DNA from: Bryobacteraceae bacterium
GTDB taxonomy: Bacteria; Acidobacteriota; Terriglobia; Bryobacterales; Bryobacteraceae
Reading direction: 5' to 3'
Assembly (NCBI GenBank): GCA_019752335.1
Contig: JAIEMJ010000007.1
Location: 62,001 to 126,000, forward strand
Length of the DNA: 64,000 nucleotides
Shown here in pieces: positions 35,245-44,271 of the stretch (positions within the stretch are counted from its first letter, which is position 1; the number at the start of each line of letters is the position of its first letter). The notes below the pieces were generated by a model. That model worked only from the letters and a program-made list of their open reading frames with translations, did no database searches and was not told where the DNA came from. The position numbers were made by a program, and so were the translations under genes.

Positions 35245-35456
35245 CTACAAGCCCAACTCGGCTGACCGCGCCTGCATCGCCCGCAGGCAGAAGCCGAAAT
35301 GCGCGTCCAGATCGATCCCCATCTCGGCCACACCCAAAGCAATGTCATCCCGGTTCACGCCGCGGGCGGAGGCCTTGTTCAGCTTCTTCTTGATGCCCGC
35401 CAAGCTAGTTCGTCGCAGGCGAACAGGGGTGCATGCGACAGAATCGCGCTCTGGAT
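35245..35456 (-). pseudogene. Remnant of an HD-domain hydrolase (COG2316 type)
   Basis: Two pieces of one family lie in different frames. The minus strand from 35456 reads IQSAILSHA and, directly joined, LFACDELA; in intact relatives about 15-20 residues separate these two motifs. After a frame change at about 35403 it reads GIKKKLNKASARGVNRDDI, then LGVAEMGIDLDAHFGFCL and the family ending AELGL before the stop at 35245-35247. The segment normally between DELAG and KKKL is also missing. The HD metal-binding N-terminus is absent. This is a decayed gene for a small HD-superfamily phosphohydrolase. Confidence 0.7.
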
Positions 35457-35587
35457 CGTGCCTCCGCAGACTCAAGGACTGCACAACGCGCAGACCATTT
35501 TCCTGGCTCCTTCCCGGGTCATATTTGGATATTCGGACAGAAATTTCGAAGCTGAAGAATTTACCGGTCAGCGCTCTATCCGCCGAT

Positions 35588-35618
35588 GAAGGAGGGGCAC
35601 CCTTGGGTCCCCTCCTTC
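35588..35618 (-). terminator. Strong hairpin downstream of the DUF-type exported protein gene
   Basis: GAAGGAGGGG (35588-35597) pairs perfectly with CCCCTCCTTC (35609-35618) over an 11-nt loop that can itself pair (ACCC/GGGT). It starts 20 nt after the stop of the minus-strand gene ending at 35639. There is no T-run, so factor-independent termination is likely but not certain. Confidence 0.6.
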
Positions 35619-35638
35619 TCTACGGGCTGGTTGGCACG

Positions 35639-36292
35639 TTAGTGGTCGGCTTGGCCGACGAGGATCATGGACACCGGGAGGTCGCCGATTTTGCCGGAGA
35701 GGACCCAGTCGTGGTCGCCTTCCTTGTGGAAGCCGGCTTTGAATTCGGACGCTTCGGGCTTCCAGATGGAGAAGACTCCCGGGTGCGGGGTGCCGGTGGC
35801 CTTCATGCTCATGCCGACGAGTTCGGCGAAAGCCGGGGTGGCGGCGCCGTTCTGGTCGTCCTTGGCCGGCGAGAGCAGGAAGAAGTCACGTTGAGGGGCG
35901 ACGCCCTGATGGTCGCCGGTGATGGGGAAGAGGCTGTAGCGCATGGTGTACAGGCCGGGCTTGATGGTCTGGCCGCGCCGGTCTGCCCATTTTTCGGGGA
36001 AACTCACGACCGCCATGAGCGTGCCTTGGGGCACGGTGTTAATCGACACATTCTCTTCGGCGGAGGCGGGACCCTTCGGGGCTTCGGCGCGGAGCCAGAT
36101 ATCGAGCGCGTGCTTGCCCCCCGCGCTGAGAACGCGGTGGCCGTCCTTGGCTAGCAGCGCCGAGACGGAAGCGGCCAATTCCGCGGGTGGGGCGCCGGTT
36201 TTCTCCAGGCGATATTCGGGTCCGCCGATGGTTACTTGCGCGTAAGCGGTTGTCGCGGCGAGGGTTAGCCAATAGAACAGTTTCATCTTCAT
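35639..36292 (-). CDS. Exported hypothetical protein, 217 aa
   Basis: The signal peptide (KLFYWLTLAATTAYAQ) is followed by a beta-rich soluble protein with ALDIWLRAEAPKGPASAEEN, IKPGLYTMRYSLFPITGDHQ, QRDFFLLSPAKDD and the C-terminal PVSMILVGQADH. The LYTMRYSL and FFLLSPA elements recall small acidobacterial proteins of the DUF2911-like beta-sandwich type, but the match is too loose to name a family. ATG 36292 and ATG 36286 are both possible. A strong hairpin terminator follows 20 nt downstream. It is divergent from the large propeller gene. Confidence 0.65.
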   Translation of the reverse strand: MKMKLFYWLTLAATTAYAQVTIGGPEYRLEKTGAPPAELAASVSALLAKDGHRVLSAGGKHALDIWLRAEAPKGPASAEENVSINTVPQGTLMAVVSFPEKWADRRGQTIKPGLYTMRYSLFPITGDHQGVAPQRDFFLLSPAKDDQNGAATPAFAELVGMSMKATGTPHPGVFSIWKPEASEFKAGFHKEGDHDWVLSGKIGDLPVSMILVGQADH

Positions 36293-36371
36293 CCAATCAG
36301 ATGCTCAACTGGCCGGTGCGGTTACCAAATCTGGCCACATAAGTACGCAACTTTCGCTCGGCGCCCAGGGT

Positions 36372-36377
36372 TACAAT
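36372..36377 (+). promoter_or_regulatory. -10-like TACAAT before the propeller gene
   Basis: TACAAT ends 9 nt before ATG 36387, leaving room for only a 1-3 nt leader. GAGAAG between them could act as a weak ribosome-binding sequence only if transcription started earlier. No clear -35 hexamer is seen at 16-18 nt spacing. Confidence 0.4.
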
Positions 36378-36386
36378 GAGAAGCTC

Positions 36387-39300
36387 ATGGCCCCCGCACG
36401 CTTGCACGCCGTCTCGAAAACGCTCTTTCTGCTCCTTTTTGCCAGCGCCCTGATGTTCGCCGCCACGTTCGGTACCGTGGTGCCACTGGTGGGCGGCGCG
36501 ACGGACATCGTGCTCGACGCGTCCCGCAACCGGCTCTACCTGGTGGGTGTGCCGGACACGCTGCAGATCTATTCGATTCCCGAGCGGCGCTTTCTGGCTT
36601 CGATTCGTACGGACGCCCTGGCGCTCTCGTTGGCGATGACGCGCGATAACCGCTTCCTCTACATTGCCTGCCACAACTCTTCGTCGCTGAATGTCGTGGA
36701 CCTGAACACCTTGCAAATCATTCGCCGGATCAGCCTGCCGGCGCGGCCCGAGGGCCTGGCGATTGGCAATGACAACCGCGTGCTGATTTCTACGATCGGC
36801 ACGGGCGCGAACAATGCGCAGAATATTCTCCTGCTGTACGATCCGGCCGCCGAAGCCTCGGGACAGGCGATTTCCGCGATCCCGGTAACGCCGCCGCCGC
36901 CCACGCCTCCGGTTTTGCCCGCGCCCTCCGGACGTACGTTTCAGGCGAATCGCAGCCAGTTGCTGGCCTCGAACGATGGCCGCTTTATTGTCGGTGTGAA
37001 TCTGCCGAATGCTACTACGCGCGCCGTCTTTGTGTATGAAGTGGCTTCGAATACGGTGTTGCGCAGCCGGTCCCTGACAGGCGCCTCTAGCGTGTTGGCG
37101 ATCGCGCCGGACAACAGCCGCTTTATGGCTGGACTGACGCTCTTTGACCTACAGACCCTCGAGGTGCTGGCCCAGCAGAATCTGGCCAATGCGCCGTATC
37201 CGATTCCGTCGAACACCAATTTCAACACGCAGGTGAACCAGGGCGGCAGCGTCTTCACCAGCGACAGCCAGACGCTCTATTCGGCCTTTAACGTAGCACC
37301 CGTGCAGAATCCGCCGGCGCGCGCCAACATCGCCCAACTCATGTATTCTGACCCGGACAACCTCCTGATCCGGGGCGCGTTGCAGACCCCCGAGAATTTG
37401 GCGGGCAAGATGGTGATGTCGGCCGACAACGCCAATCTTTACGCGCTGTCGGAGTCCGGTTTTGTGATCTTTCCGCTTTCCACGCTAAATCAAAGCGTGT
37501 TGCTGACGCCCACGCGGACTGCCGTGTTGCTGGCCAATGACCAATGTGGCGTGGTGGCCAATCAACGCACCGCGCGTGTCACGTTGCGCAACGATGGGCG
37601 CGGCCCGATCGGCCCAGTCACGACGCAACTGTTGGATGCGACGAACACGCCGTCCGGACTGGGTGGTGTGGGTGGCATCGGCGGCGGAGTGATCGGCGGA
37701 GCTGGCGGCGGCGGCGCGATTCCGGGCATTCCGGGCGTGCCGGGCGGCGGTGTCATCATCAATATTCCTGGCTTCCCGGGCATTCCCGGTGCGGGCGGAG
37801 CCGCCGGTGGCCAACAGAATAACGCGGCGAATGCCTTCGCGAATTCGGCGCCGGCGGTGCGGCCCGTGGCGGGAGCGGAGTCCGCACTGGACTTTACGAT
37901 TACCACCGCGACCCGCAACATCGGCACGGTGACGCCTACGCACAACTTTTTGTTGCAGGCGCCCCAGGCCGTTAACCTGCCGCCGCGGGTGACGGTGTAT
38001 CAGAACAATCGCAACTCCGAGGCCCGGGGCGACATCATGCCGATTGAGACCGGCATTTCGGCCGCCGAGGGCCTGGTGGACCTGGTGATGGATACGCCGC
38101 GCCAACGCGTCTACATCGCGAACTCCGGCCTGAACCGCGTGGAGATTTATGACATTCGCACGCGGACGATGCTGCCGCCGATCAAGGTGGGCCAACTGCC
38201 GCGGGCCCTGGCCCTGGCGCTGGACGGCACGCTGCTGTATGTCGCCAACTCCGGCGGCGAGAGCATCACCGTGGTGGACCTGGACCGGCGCACCACCGTG
38301 GGCCGCATCAAGTTCCCCCCGATTCCGTTTAACTCAAACGCCGTCCTGATCACGCCGCAGGCGCTGGTGGCCACGCAGCGTGGCCTGATGGTGATCATGA
38401 ATAACGGCACCATCTGGCGCGCCGTGGGCGACGAACTGGTGCCGCGCGACTTGAGCCCGATCATCGGCACGGCGACGATTCCCGCGCCGCGCACGATGAC
38501 GTCGACGCCGAATGGCGAATACGCCCTGCTGCTGGCGGGCAACGGCAACGCCTACCTGTACGATGCCGTGGCGGACCAGTTTGTGCAGTCGCGGACACTG
38601 TTTACGGGCACTTCGCTGAACTCTGGGTTTTACGGCCCGGTGGCGGCGGGTCCGCGGGGGCAGTATTTCCTCGTCAACAACACCGTGCTGAACCAGAGCC
38701 TGACTCCCCTTTTCAGCGCGCAGAGCAGCACCGCCGCTCCGGGACAGCGTCCCGGCCAGCCGACGGTGTTCACGAATACGCCGATCCCGGCGGTGACGCC
38801 CTTAGGGGCCACCAGCTTCCTGCGCGTCACGCTCGGCACGACGGCCACGACGAGCACTGGCGTCGCTTCGCTCGAAATGGTGGACACCAATACCGGCAAT
38901 ACTATGCGCCGGCTGGAGATGCTGGAAGGTCCGGCGGTGGTGGTGAACAACCAACGCCAGAATATTGTCGCGCGGACGATGGCCGTTGACGCCACTGGCA
39001 CCAACGCCTACGTGATTACCGCGAGCGGACTGAGCATCGTCCCGCTCGACCAGACCGTGCCCGCGGCGGATCGTCCGGCGCCCAATCAAAACGGCACGGT
39101 GTCAATGGCCAGCTACCTGCCGCCGGTGGCGCAAGGCGGCCTGATCTCGATCTTTGGCCGCAACCTCGCCGAGAACGCTTCGGCTGACACGTCGCGCGCC
39201 CTGCCCACCACGCTGGGCGGCCTGTGTGTGACGCTGAACAACACGCCGATCCCGCTGATCATGACCTCTTCCGGCCAGATCAACGCCCAGGTGCCGCCGG

Positions 39301-39797
39301 AGTTCGCGGCCGGCCGCTTCCCGCTGCTGGTGCGCAATATCAACAAGAAGGCCGCCGCGCTTCTCGCGACGCAGCTTACCGTGGCCAAGTATGCGCCCGC
39401 CGTCTTTGTGCAGGCCGAGAACAAGCAGGCGGCCATCTATCATGAGAACGGCCAACCGGTGACGCCCGCCAATCCCACGACGCGCGACAAGCGCGTCACC
39501 ATCTACGCCACGGGCCTCGGACTCACCAAAGGCACGCGCGTGATCGGCGGGACGCCTTCCCCGGCGGGCACTACGACGGACAAGGTGGAGGTCTTCTTTG
39601 GCGATCCGCGTTTCTCGCAGTCCGATGTCGTCGTTGAAAGCAGCCGGCTGCTGCCGGGCGCCATCGGCGTTTACGAGATTAAGGTCTACGTGCCGGGGGA
39701 CCGCATGCGCGGCTCGGCGTTGCCGGTGACGCTCAAGATCGGTGGTGTCAGTTCGCCGGTGAATGGTCCGCTGCCGCCCACGGTCGCCGTCGAATAA
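36387..39797 (+). CDS. YVTN-type beta-propeller protein with Solibacter C-terminal domain (TIGR03437 type)
   Basis: A 1136-residue exported protein. The signal peptide (TLFLLLFASALMFAA) is followed by a first YVTN/YncE-like propeller (about 30-370; ASRNRLYLVGVPDTLQIYSI, NRFLYIACHNSSSLNVVDL). A collagen-like Gly/Pro/Ile-rich linker lies at about 425-480 (GGAIPGIPGVPGGGV, IPGFPGIPGAGG). A second propeller spans about 560-910 (RQRVYIANSGLNRVEIYDI). The C-terminal domain (about 915-1130) begins ASYLPPVAQGGLISIFGRNL and includes SSGQINAQVPPE and VTIYATGLG, the signature of the uncharacterised Solibacter C-terminal domain. It is probably a secreted or surface protein of unknown ligand. Confidence 0.9.
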   Translation: MAPARLHAVSKTLFLLLFASALMFAATFGTVVPLVGGATDIVLDASRNRLYLVGVPDTLQIYSIPERRFLASIRTDALALSLAMTRDNRFLYIACHNSSSLNVVDLNTLQIIRRISLPARPEGLAIGNDNRVLISTIGTGANNAQNILLLYDPAAEASGQAISAIPVTPPPPTPPVLPAPSGRTFQANRSQLLASNDGRFIVGVNLPNATTRAVFVYEVASNTVLRSRSLTGASSVLAIAPDNSRFMAGLTLFDLQTLEVLAQQNLANAPYPIPSNTNFNTQVNQGGSVFTSDSQTLYSAFNVAPVQNPPARANIAQLMYSDPDNLLIRGALQTPENLAGKMVMSADNANLYALSESGFVIFPLSTLNQSVLLTPTRTAVLLANDQCGVVANQRTARVTLRNDGRGPIGPVTTQLLDATNTPSGLGGVGGIGGGVIGGAGGGGAIPGIPGVPGGGVIINIPGFPGIPGAGGAAGGQQNNAANAFANSAPAVRPVAGAESALDFTITTATRNIGTVTPTHNFLLQAPQAVNLPPRVTVYQNNRNSEARGDIMPIETGISAAEGLVDLVMDTPRQRVYIANSGLNRVEIYDIRTRTMLPPIKVGQLPRALALALDGTLLYVANSGGESITVVDLDRRTTVGRIKFPPIPFNSNAVLITPQALVATQRGLMVIMNNGTIWRAVGDELVPRDLSPIIGTATIPAPRTMTSTPNGEYALLLAGNGNAYLYDAVADQFVQSRTLFTGTSLNSGFYGPVAAGPRGQYFLVNNTVLNQSLTPLFSAQSSTAAPGQRPGQPTVFTNTPIPAVTPLGATSFLRVTLGTTATTSTGVASLEMVDTNTGNTMRRLEMLEGPAVVVNNQRQNIVARTMAVDATGTNAYVITASGLSIVPLDQTVPAADRPAPNQNGTVSMASYLPPVAQGGLISIFGRNLAENASADTSRALPTTLGGLCVTLNNTPIPLIMTSSGQINAQVPPEFAAGRFPLLVRNINKKAAALLATQLTVAKYAPAVFVQAENKQAAIYHENGQPVTPANPTTRDKRVTIYATGLGLTKGTRVIGGTPSPAGTTTDKVEVFFGDPRFSQSDVVVESSRLLPGAIGVYEIKVYVPGDRMRGSALPVTLKIGGVSSPVNGPLPPTVAVE

Positions 39798-39811
39798 TCG
39801 ATAATGAAGAA

Positions 39812-40267
39812 ATGAAGACTCTCCTCACGCTGATCGCCGCTGGCGCGTTGACGCTTGCCGCGAAGAACCAGGACCTGGGCAAGCCGCTCACCTTGAAGCA
39901 GCCGATGAACGTCGGCACGGTGGTGTCGCAGCCGGAGCCGCTGATCGGCAAGACCGTCCAGGTGAAGGGCAAAGTGACGGAAGTCTGCACCATGGCTGGT
40001 TGCTGGATGGCGCTGGTGGATCCCGAAACCAGCCAGACCCTCCGCATCAAGGTGAACGACGGCGAAATCGTTTTCCCGAAGGAAGCCATCGGCAAGCTCG
40101 CGCTCGCCGAAGGCACCCTCAAGAAGATGGTGCTTACCAAGGAGCAGACCATCGCCCGCATGAAGCACGAAGCCGAGGAGACGGGCCGGAAGTTTGACCC
40201 CGCCAAGATCACCAGCGGCATGACCATCTACCAAATCAACGGCACAGGCGCGCGCCTGCTGGACTAG
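39812..40267 (+). CDS. DUF4920 domain-containing exported protein
   Basis: A 151-residue protein. The signal peptide (KTLLTLIAAGALTLAAK) is followed by an OB-fold-like DUF4920 domain: IGKTVQVKGKVTEVCTMAGCWMAL, with a conserved C-x4-C-W, then LRIKVNDGEIVFPKEAIGK and VLTKEQTIARMKHEAEETG. The two cysteines could bind a metal or form a disulfide. It is presumably periplasmic. GATAAT lies 6 nt before ATG. The stop TAG shares its last base with the GTG of the downstream RNA ligase gene (TAGTG), so the two are translationally coupled although their functions seem unrelated. Confidence 0.85.
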   Translation: MKTLLTLIAAGALTLAAKNQDLGKPLTLKQPMNVGTVVSQPEPLIGKTVQVKGKVTEVCTMAGCWMALVDPETSQTLRIKVNDGEIVFPKEAIGKLALAEGTLKKMVLTKEQTIARMKHEAEETGRKFDPAKITSGMTIYQINGTGARLLD

Positions 40268-41331
40268 TGCTTTATCCTAAGCTGGACCTGCTGCACGAAT
40301 TCGTCGCCAACGGATACTGCACTCGCCGCCGCCATGCGCGCTTGCCGCTGTGGATCTACAACTACTCGCAGCGCACCCAGTTCGACTTTAAGGCCCATGA
40401 CTGGCCCGACGTTCTGCGCGACGCCCGCGGCCTGGTGCTTGATGAGCAGGGGCAGGTGGTGGCACGTGGCTTCGCCAAGTTCTTCAACCTGAGCCAGCTC
40501 ACCGAATTGCCCGCTGGCCATCCCGAATTCTGGGAGAAGGTGGACGGCAGCCTGATTCTGCTCTTCGCCTACGAAGGCGAACGCGTCTTTTCAACGCGCG
40601 GCAGCTTCGAGAGTGAACAGGCGGTGTGGGCGCACCAGTGGTTTCTGTCGCAGGCGCCTGAATACTACCCGCCCGCCGGCGAGACCGTGTTGATGGAAGC
40701 CGTCTATCCGGGCAACCGCATCGTCGTCGACTATGAGGGCCGGGAAGAACTCGTCTCATTGGGTTCGGTGGACCTGGCCGGCCGCGACACGGCCACTTGG
40801 CAGCAGTTACCCGGCGTGATCCGGCCAGCTCGCTTCTACGGGCGGCAGGACGCGCGGACGATCCCGGCCACGGAAGGCGAGGGCTTCGTGCTGCGCTGGC
40901 CCGACGGCACGCGCGCCAAGGTGAAGCTCGACGAGTACGTCCGCCTGCACCGGATGATCTTCGGCACGTCGACCAAGACGATCTGGGCGGCGTTGCGCGC
41001 CGGCGAGACGCCGGACGAGATTCCGGCGGACATCCCCGCTGAACTGCGCGACTGGATTCGCGAGCAAGCCGCTTTGTTGCGCGCCGCGCACGCCGGCGTC
41101 CTCGCCGAGGTGCAAGGCTATGTGGACGAGGCGTCGCGCTTGGGTTTGGTGCAGGGTCCGCGCAAGGAGTTCGCGGCGTGGGTGACGTCGCATCCGGTGA
41201 TCAAGCAGCGCGGCCTTAGCGGGCTGATCTTCCGGGTCGCGGACGGACGTGACTCTACTGATGAAATCTGGCGTTGGGTGGAGCCCGAATTCGCCCAGCC
41301 CGCGTGGCTACAGGGTGCCGACGCCGAGTAA
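40267..41331 (+). CDS. RNA ligase, T4 Rnl1-like family
   Basis: A 354-residue nucleotidyltransferase. Motif I is EKVDGSLILLF with the AMP-accepting Lys91. Upstream lies the family segment ARGLVLDEQGQVVARGFAKF leading to FFNL, as in Rnl1-type ligases. Further motifs: Ia FSTRGSF (about 108-114), III LMEAVYPGNRIVVDY (Glu144), IV GEGFVLRW and V AKVKLDEY (Lys218, Lys220). A C-terminal helical domain of about 120 residues follows. It would seal RNA 5'-phosphate and 3'-OH ends using ATP, acting in repair of broken RNAs. The start is GTG 40267, overlapping the previous stop. No polynucleotide kinase/phosphatase gene is nearby to prepare RNA ends. Confidence 0.85.
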   Translation: MLYPKLDLLHEFVANGYCTRRRHARLPLWIYNYSQRTQFDFKAHDWPDVLRDARGLVLDEQGQVVARGFAKFFNLSQLTELPAGHPEFWEKVDGSLILLFAYEGERVFSTRGSFESEQAVWAHQWFLSQAPEYYPPAGETVLMEAVYPGNRIVVDYEGREELVSLGSVDLAGRDTATWQQLPGVIRPARFYGRQDARTIPATEGEGFVLRWPDGTRAKVKLDEYVRLHRMIFGTSTKTIWAALRAGETPDEIPADIPAELRDWIREQAALLRAAHAGVLAEVQGYVDEASRLGLVQGPRKEFAAWVTSHPVIKQRGLSGLIFRVADGRDSTDEIWRWVEPEFAQPAWLQGADAE

Positions 41332-41339
41332 ATTGTTTT

Positions 41340-42326
41340 ATGCGACTCTCTTTGTTGTTTCTCGGGGCTCTCGCTTTCGCGCAAAGCCCTTATCAGATCA
41401 AGACCCGCTGGCCCATCGGCGGCGAAGGTGGGTGGGACTACATCACGCTCGACGTGGCGGCGCGGCGCTTATATGTGTCGCACGCCACCCGCGTCGAGGT
41501 GCTGGATGCGGACTCCGTTAAGGTAGTGGGTGCCATCGCCGACACGCCCGGCGTCCATGGCATCGCCATCGCCGGCCGGCATGGCTTCACGACGAATGGC
41601 CGCGAGAATAAGCTAACGGTCTTCACGCCCGGCACCCTAGCCGTCGTCAAGAAGCTGGATGTGGGTAAGGGTCCGGACGGCATCTTCTACCACGCGGCGA
41701 CGAAGCGCGTCTTCACCTGCAACCATGGCTCGCACGATATGACGGTGGTGGATGCGGAGAAGGCCGAGGTGATCGGCACGGTGGAGTTGAAGGGCGATGG
41801 CGAGTCCGTTGTGCTAGGTAAGGACGGGTTGCTGTACGTCAATGTGGAGGACACGACGGAGGTGGCCGCGGTGGATCCGAAGACGATGAAGGTGATGCGC
41901 AGACTGCCGACTCAGGCCGCCAAGATTCCCACGGGCCTCGGCTACGACCCGAAGACGAATCACCTCTACATCGCCTGCCGCGACAAACCGCTGATGGTAA
42001 TCATGGACGCCGGCACCGGCCAGGTGGTCACCACGTTTCCGATCGGCACGGGCGCCGATTGGGCTCATTTTGACCCGAAGAGCAAACTCGTGATGTCGTC
42101 CTCCGGCGACGGCACGATGGGCATGTTCCAGCAGAAGGGCGCGACTTACACGGACCTGGGCGCGTTCAAGACCGAGCTCGGCGCCAAAACGTTTGCGTTT
42201 GACCCGAAGACCGGCCGCATCTTCCTACCGACGGCCGATATCGTTGTGACGCCAGCCACCGGCGAAAAGAAGGGCGGGCGCACCGTCACCGCAGGCACGT
42301 TCCGAGTGCTGGTGGCGGCCCGGTAA
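41340..42326 (+). CDS. YncE family beta-propeller protein
   Basis: A 328-residue exported protein. The signal peptide (RLSLLFLGALAFAQS) is followed by a seven-bladed YVTN propeller with repeats such as ARRLYVSHATRVEVLDADS, TKRVFTCNHGSHDMTVVDAE, DGLLYVNVEDTTEVAAVDPK and TNHLYIACRDKPLMVIMDAG. It is likely a periplasmic binding or scaffold protein, with no catalytic residues recognised. It begins 8 nt after the RNA ligase stop and could be in the same transcript. The last 100 nt overlap, on the other strand, the 3' end of the frameshifted DUF1080 gene. Confidence 0.88.
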   Translation: MRLSLLFLGALAFAQSPYQIKTRWPIGGEGGWDYITLDVAARRLYVSHATRVEVLDADSVKVVGAIADTPGVHGIAIAGRHGFTTNGRENKLTVFTPGTLAVVKKLDVGKGPDGIFYHAATKRVFTCNHGSHDMTVVDAEKAEVIGTVELKGDGESVVLGKDGLLYVNVEDTTEVAAVDPKTMKVMRRLPTQAAKIPTGLGYDPKTNHLYIACRDKPLMVIMDAGTGQVVTTFPIGTGADWAHFDPKSKLVMSSSGDGTMGMFQQKGATYTDLGAFKTELGAKTFAFDPKTGRIFLPTADIVVTPATGEKKGGRTVTAGTFRVLVAAR

Positions 42327-42889
42327 TTCCAGCTTCCGTACCCGCAGATTGCGGAAGGCGATGCGTTGCTTCGGTTGGCATTGGAGCCCAATTACGCCCG
42401 CCGCGTGCTTTTGATCGTGTGCGTCGAGCACCACGGCGCCGTTCAGCTTCACGACGAAGTGGTCGCCGCGCGCGGTGACGTCGAAGCGATTCCAGGCGTC
42501 GGGCTTGATCTTGGTGGGCGACGCCTTTACGCTGCCCACCAGACTTCCGGTAAGAAAGCCGGCGGGTTGCATGTCCCAGATTTGGAGTTCGTAGCCGGTG
42601 ACGTGGGGTTCGCCTTGCTTCTCGCTGCGCAGGAAGACGCCGCTGTTGACGGTGGCTGCGCCGCGAAACTCGAGTTGCAGGCGGAAGTCCTGGAAGCTCT
42701 CGTCGGTAGCGAGCCAGCCCGCGCCGCCGCCTCCGCAAAGAATGGCGCCGTCGGCGATTTGCCAGTCGCCGGTGACGGGGGGCGCGGAAGTCGCGCGGGC
42801 CTGCCAGCCCTGGAGCGACTTCCCATCGAATACCAGCCCTGAGCGTTCGCGACGGAGGCGAGTAATAACGGAAATAAGAACCAGCGCAT
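42225..42889 (-). pseudogene. DUF1080 (3-keto-disaccharide hydrolase-like) gene with a frameshift after the signal peptide
   Basis: ATG 42889 opens a signal peptide (MRWFLFPLLLASVANAQ). The DUF1080 domain itself continues one frame away: GLVFDGKSLQGWQA, GDWQIADGAILCGGGGAGWL, FRLQLEFRGAATVNSGVFLR, GYELQIWDMQPAGF and WNRFDVTARGDHFVVKLNGA. The break is at the G-run just after the Ala-Gln cleavage site near 42837; one missing G would restore the frame. No in-frame start precedes the domain. After the usual family end (FRNLRVRKL) about 33 extra codons run into the convergent YncE gene. It is either a recent pseudogene or a one-base sequencing error. Confidence 0.8.
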
Positions 42890-42915
42890 GGAGGGCAGCT
42901 TATCAGAGAACAGCG

Positions 42916-44271
42916 TTACCGGGCCAAGCGTTCGGCCAGGGTGAAGGCAAGTTGCGTTACGCGCTCCATCTTGTCCCAGTTGATCAGGTCGAGGGTGTCG
43001 GTGGGTTCGTGGTAGCCCGGGTGCCAACCGGCGAAGAGCCACAAGTCCGGCACGCCGGCCACGAGGAAGGGGAAATGGTCGCAGCGGTAGAGCGCGTTCT
43101 GGGAAGAGTCGTGGTCGTACTTTTCGTCCAGTTCCAGGCCGACCTTGGTGTTGGCGCGGCGCAATTGCTTTAGCAGGCCAGGGAAGTAGGCGCCGCCCAG
43201 AACGTTCAGATGGCGGCGGGTATCGGCCGGGACCTTGACGCGGCCCTCCGTCTGCGGCGTGTGCGCCTCGTCGCGGCCGATCATGTCGAGGTTGATGACG
43301 GCTTTCGTTCCTGCCAGAGGAAACGGCGGATGCGCTACATAGTGGTAAGCGCCCAGCAGGCCCTCCTCCTCCGCGCCGAACGACACGAAGACCAGCGTTC
43401 GCCGCGGCTTCTGCTTACGGGCGGCGAAGCGGCGAGCCAATTCGAGCACGGCCACGGTGCCGGAGCCATTGTCGTTCGCGCCCGGATAATAGCCGGTGTC
43501 GCGCGCGGGCAGATGGTCATAGTGCGAAGTGAGCAGCACGGTCTCCTGCGTGCGGCCAGGCAACACGCCGATCACGTTCCAGGTGACGCCTTGGCGTTCG
43601 ACGCGATTGCGTAAACGCAGTTCAACCTCGCCCGCCAACGGCACGGCGACGGGGCGCAGGGTGCGGTCTAACTCGGCTTGGACCTCGGTATACTTCGGCA
43701 CGAGTTGCCTGGCGGACTCGCGGGTCAGGGTCAACATCGGAATGCGCAGTGCCTCGTCCAACATCAGAGGCGCCCCGCCGCGGCGAGGTGTACGGTCACT
43801 GGCGGCCGGCGCCGTCGTCGTGCGCGGGCTGGGAATCACCAACACGGCGACCGCGCCGTGCGCCTGCGCGTTCAGCCGCTTGCCGCGCGGCGCGACGTGC
43901 TTGGTCAGACCCGTGCCGAGAAAGACGCTCGTGGGGTTCGCCTCCTGCGGCTCGCGCTCGAAGATCACCACCACCTTACCCTTGGCGTCGATGCCGCGGT
44001 AGTCGTCATAGCGGTACTCGGGCGCAGTGATGCCGTAGCCGGCGAAAACCAGGGGCGCGCGCAGGTCGACGGCCTGGGAGAAGGTGCCCGTATAGGCGAG
44101 CTTTTGGCCTTGATAGAGCAGGTGGCTCGCGGTGGGGTCCGCCACGGGGGCGACGAGGGGGAACTCCTGCAGGTAGCTGCCGTTGCAGCAGGGTGCGAGT
44201 CCGGCTTGGCGGAAGCCCGCGGCGATGAAGTCAGCGGCGAGGCGCGCCGGGCTCCAGCGCCACGCGGCCAT
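42916..44271 (-). CDS. M28 family metallopeptidase (5' end displaced by a frameshift)
   Basis: A 451-residue aminopeptidase-type protein. A PA (protease-associated) domain covers about 60-190. The zinc-binding M28 domain follows with LLTSHYDHLPARD (His and Asp ligands), YYPGANDNGSGTVAVLELAR, VFVSFGAEEEGLLGAYHYV (Glu-Glu) and VINLDMIGRDE, and CDHFPFLVAGVP near the end. It would remove N-terminal residues from peptides in the periplasm. The signal peptide (MKILLFLLLPLAAEDG) is encoded from ATG 44359 but one frame off. One extra base in the CCCGGCGCG stretch near 44250 breaks the gene. As written, the longest intact frame starts at 44271 and lacks the export signal. Confidence 0.8.
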   Translation of the reverse strand: MAAWRWSPARLAADFIAAGFRQAGLAPCCNGSYLQEFPLVAPVADPTASHLLYQGQKLAYTGTFSQAVDLRAPLVFAGYGITAPEYRYDDYRGIDAKGKVVVIFEREPQEANPTSVFLGTGLTKHVAPRGKRLNAQAHGAVAVLVIPSPRTTTAPAASDRTPRRGGAPLMLDEALRIPMLTLTRESARQLVPKYTEVQAELDRTLRPVAVPLAGEVELRLRNRVERQGVTWNVIGVLPGRTQETVLLTSHYDHLPARDTGYYPGANDNGSGTVAVLELARRFAARKQKPRRTLVFVSFGAEEEGLLGAYHYVAHPPFPLAGTKAVINLDMIGRDEAHTPQTEGRVKVPADTRRHLNVLGGAYFPGLLKQLRRANTKVGLELDEKYDHDSSQNALYRCDHFPFLVAGVPDLWLFAGWHPGYHEPTDTLDLINWDKMERVTQLAFTLAERLAR

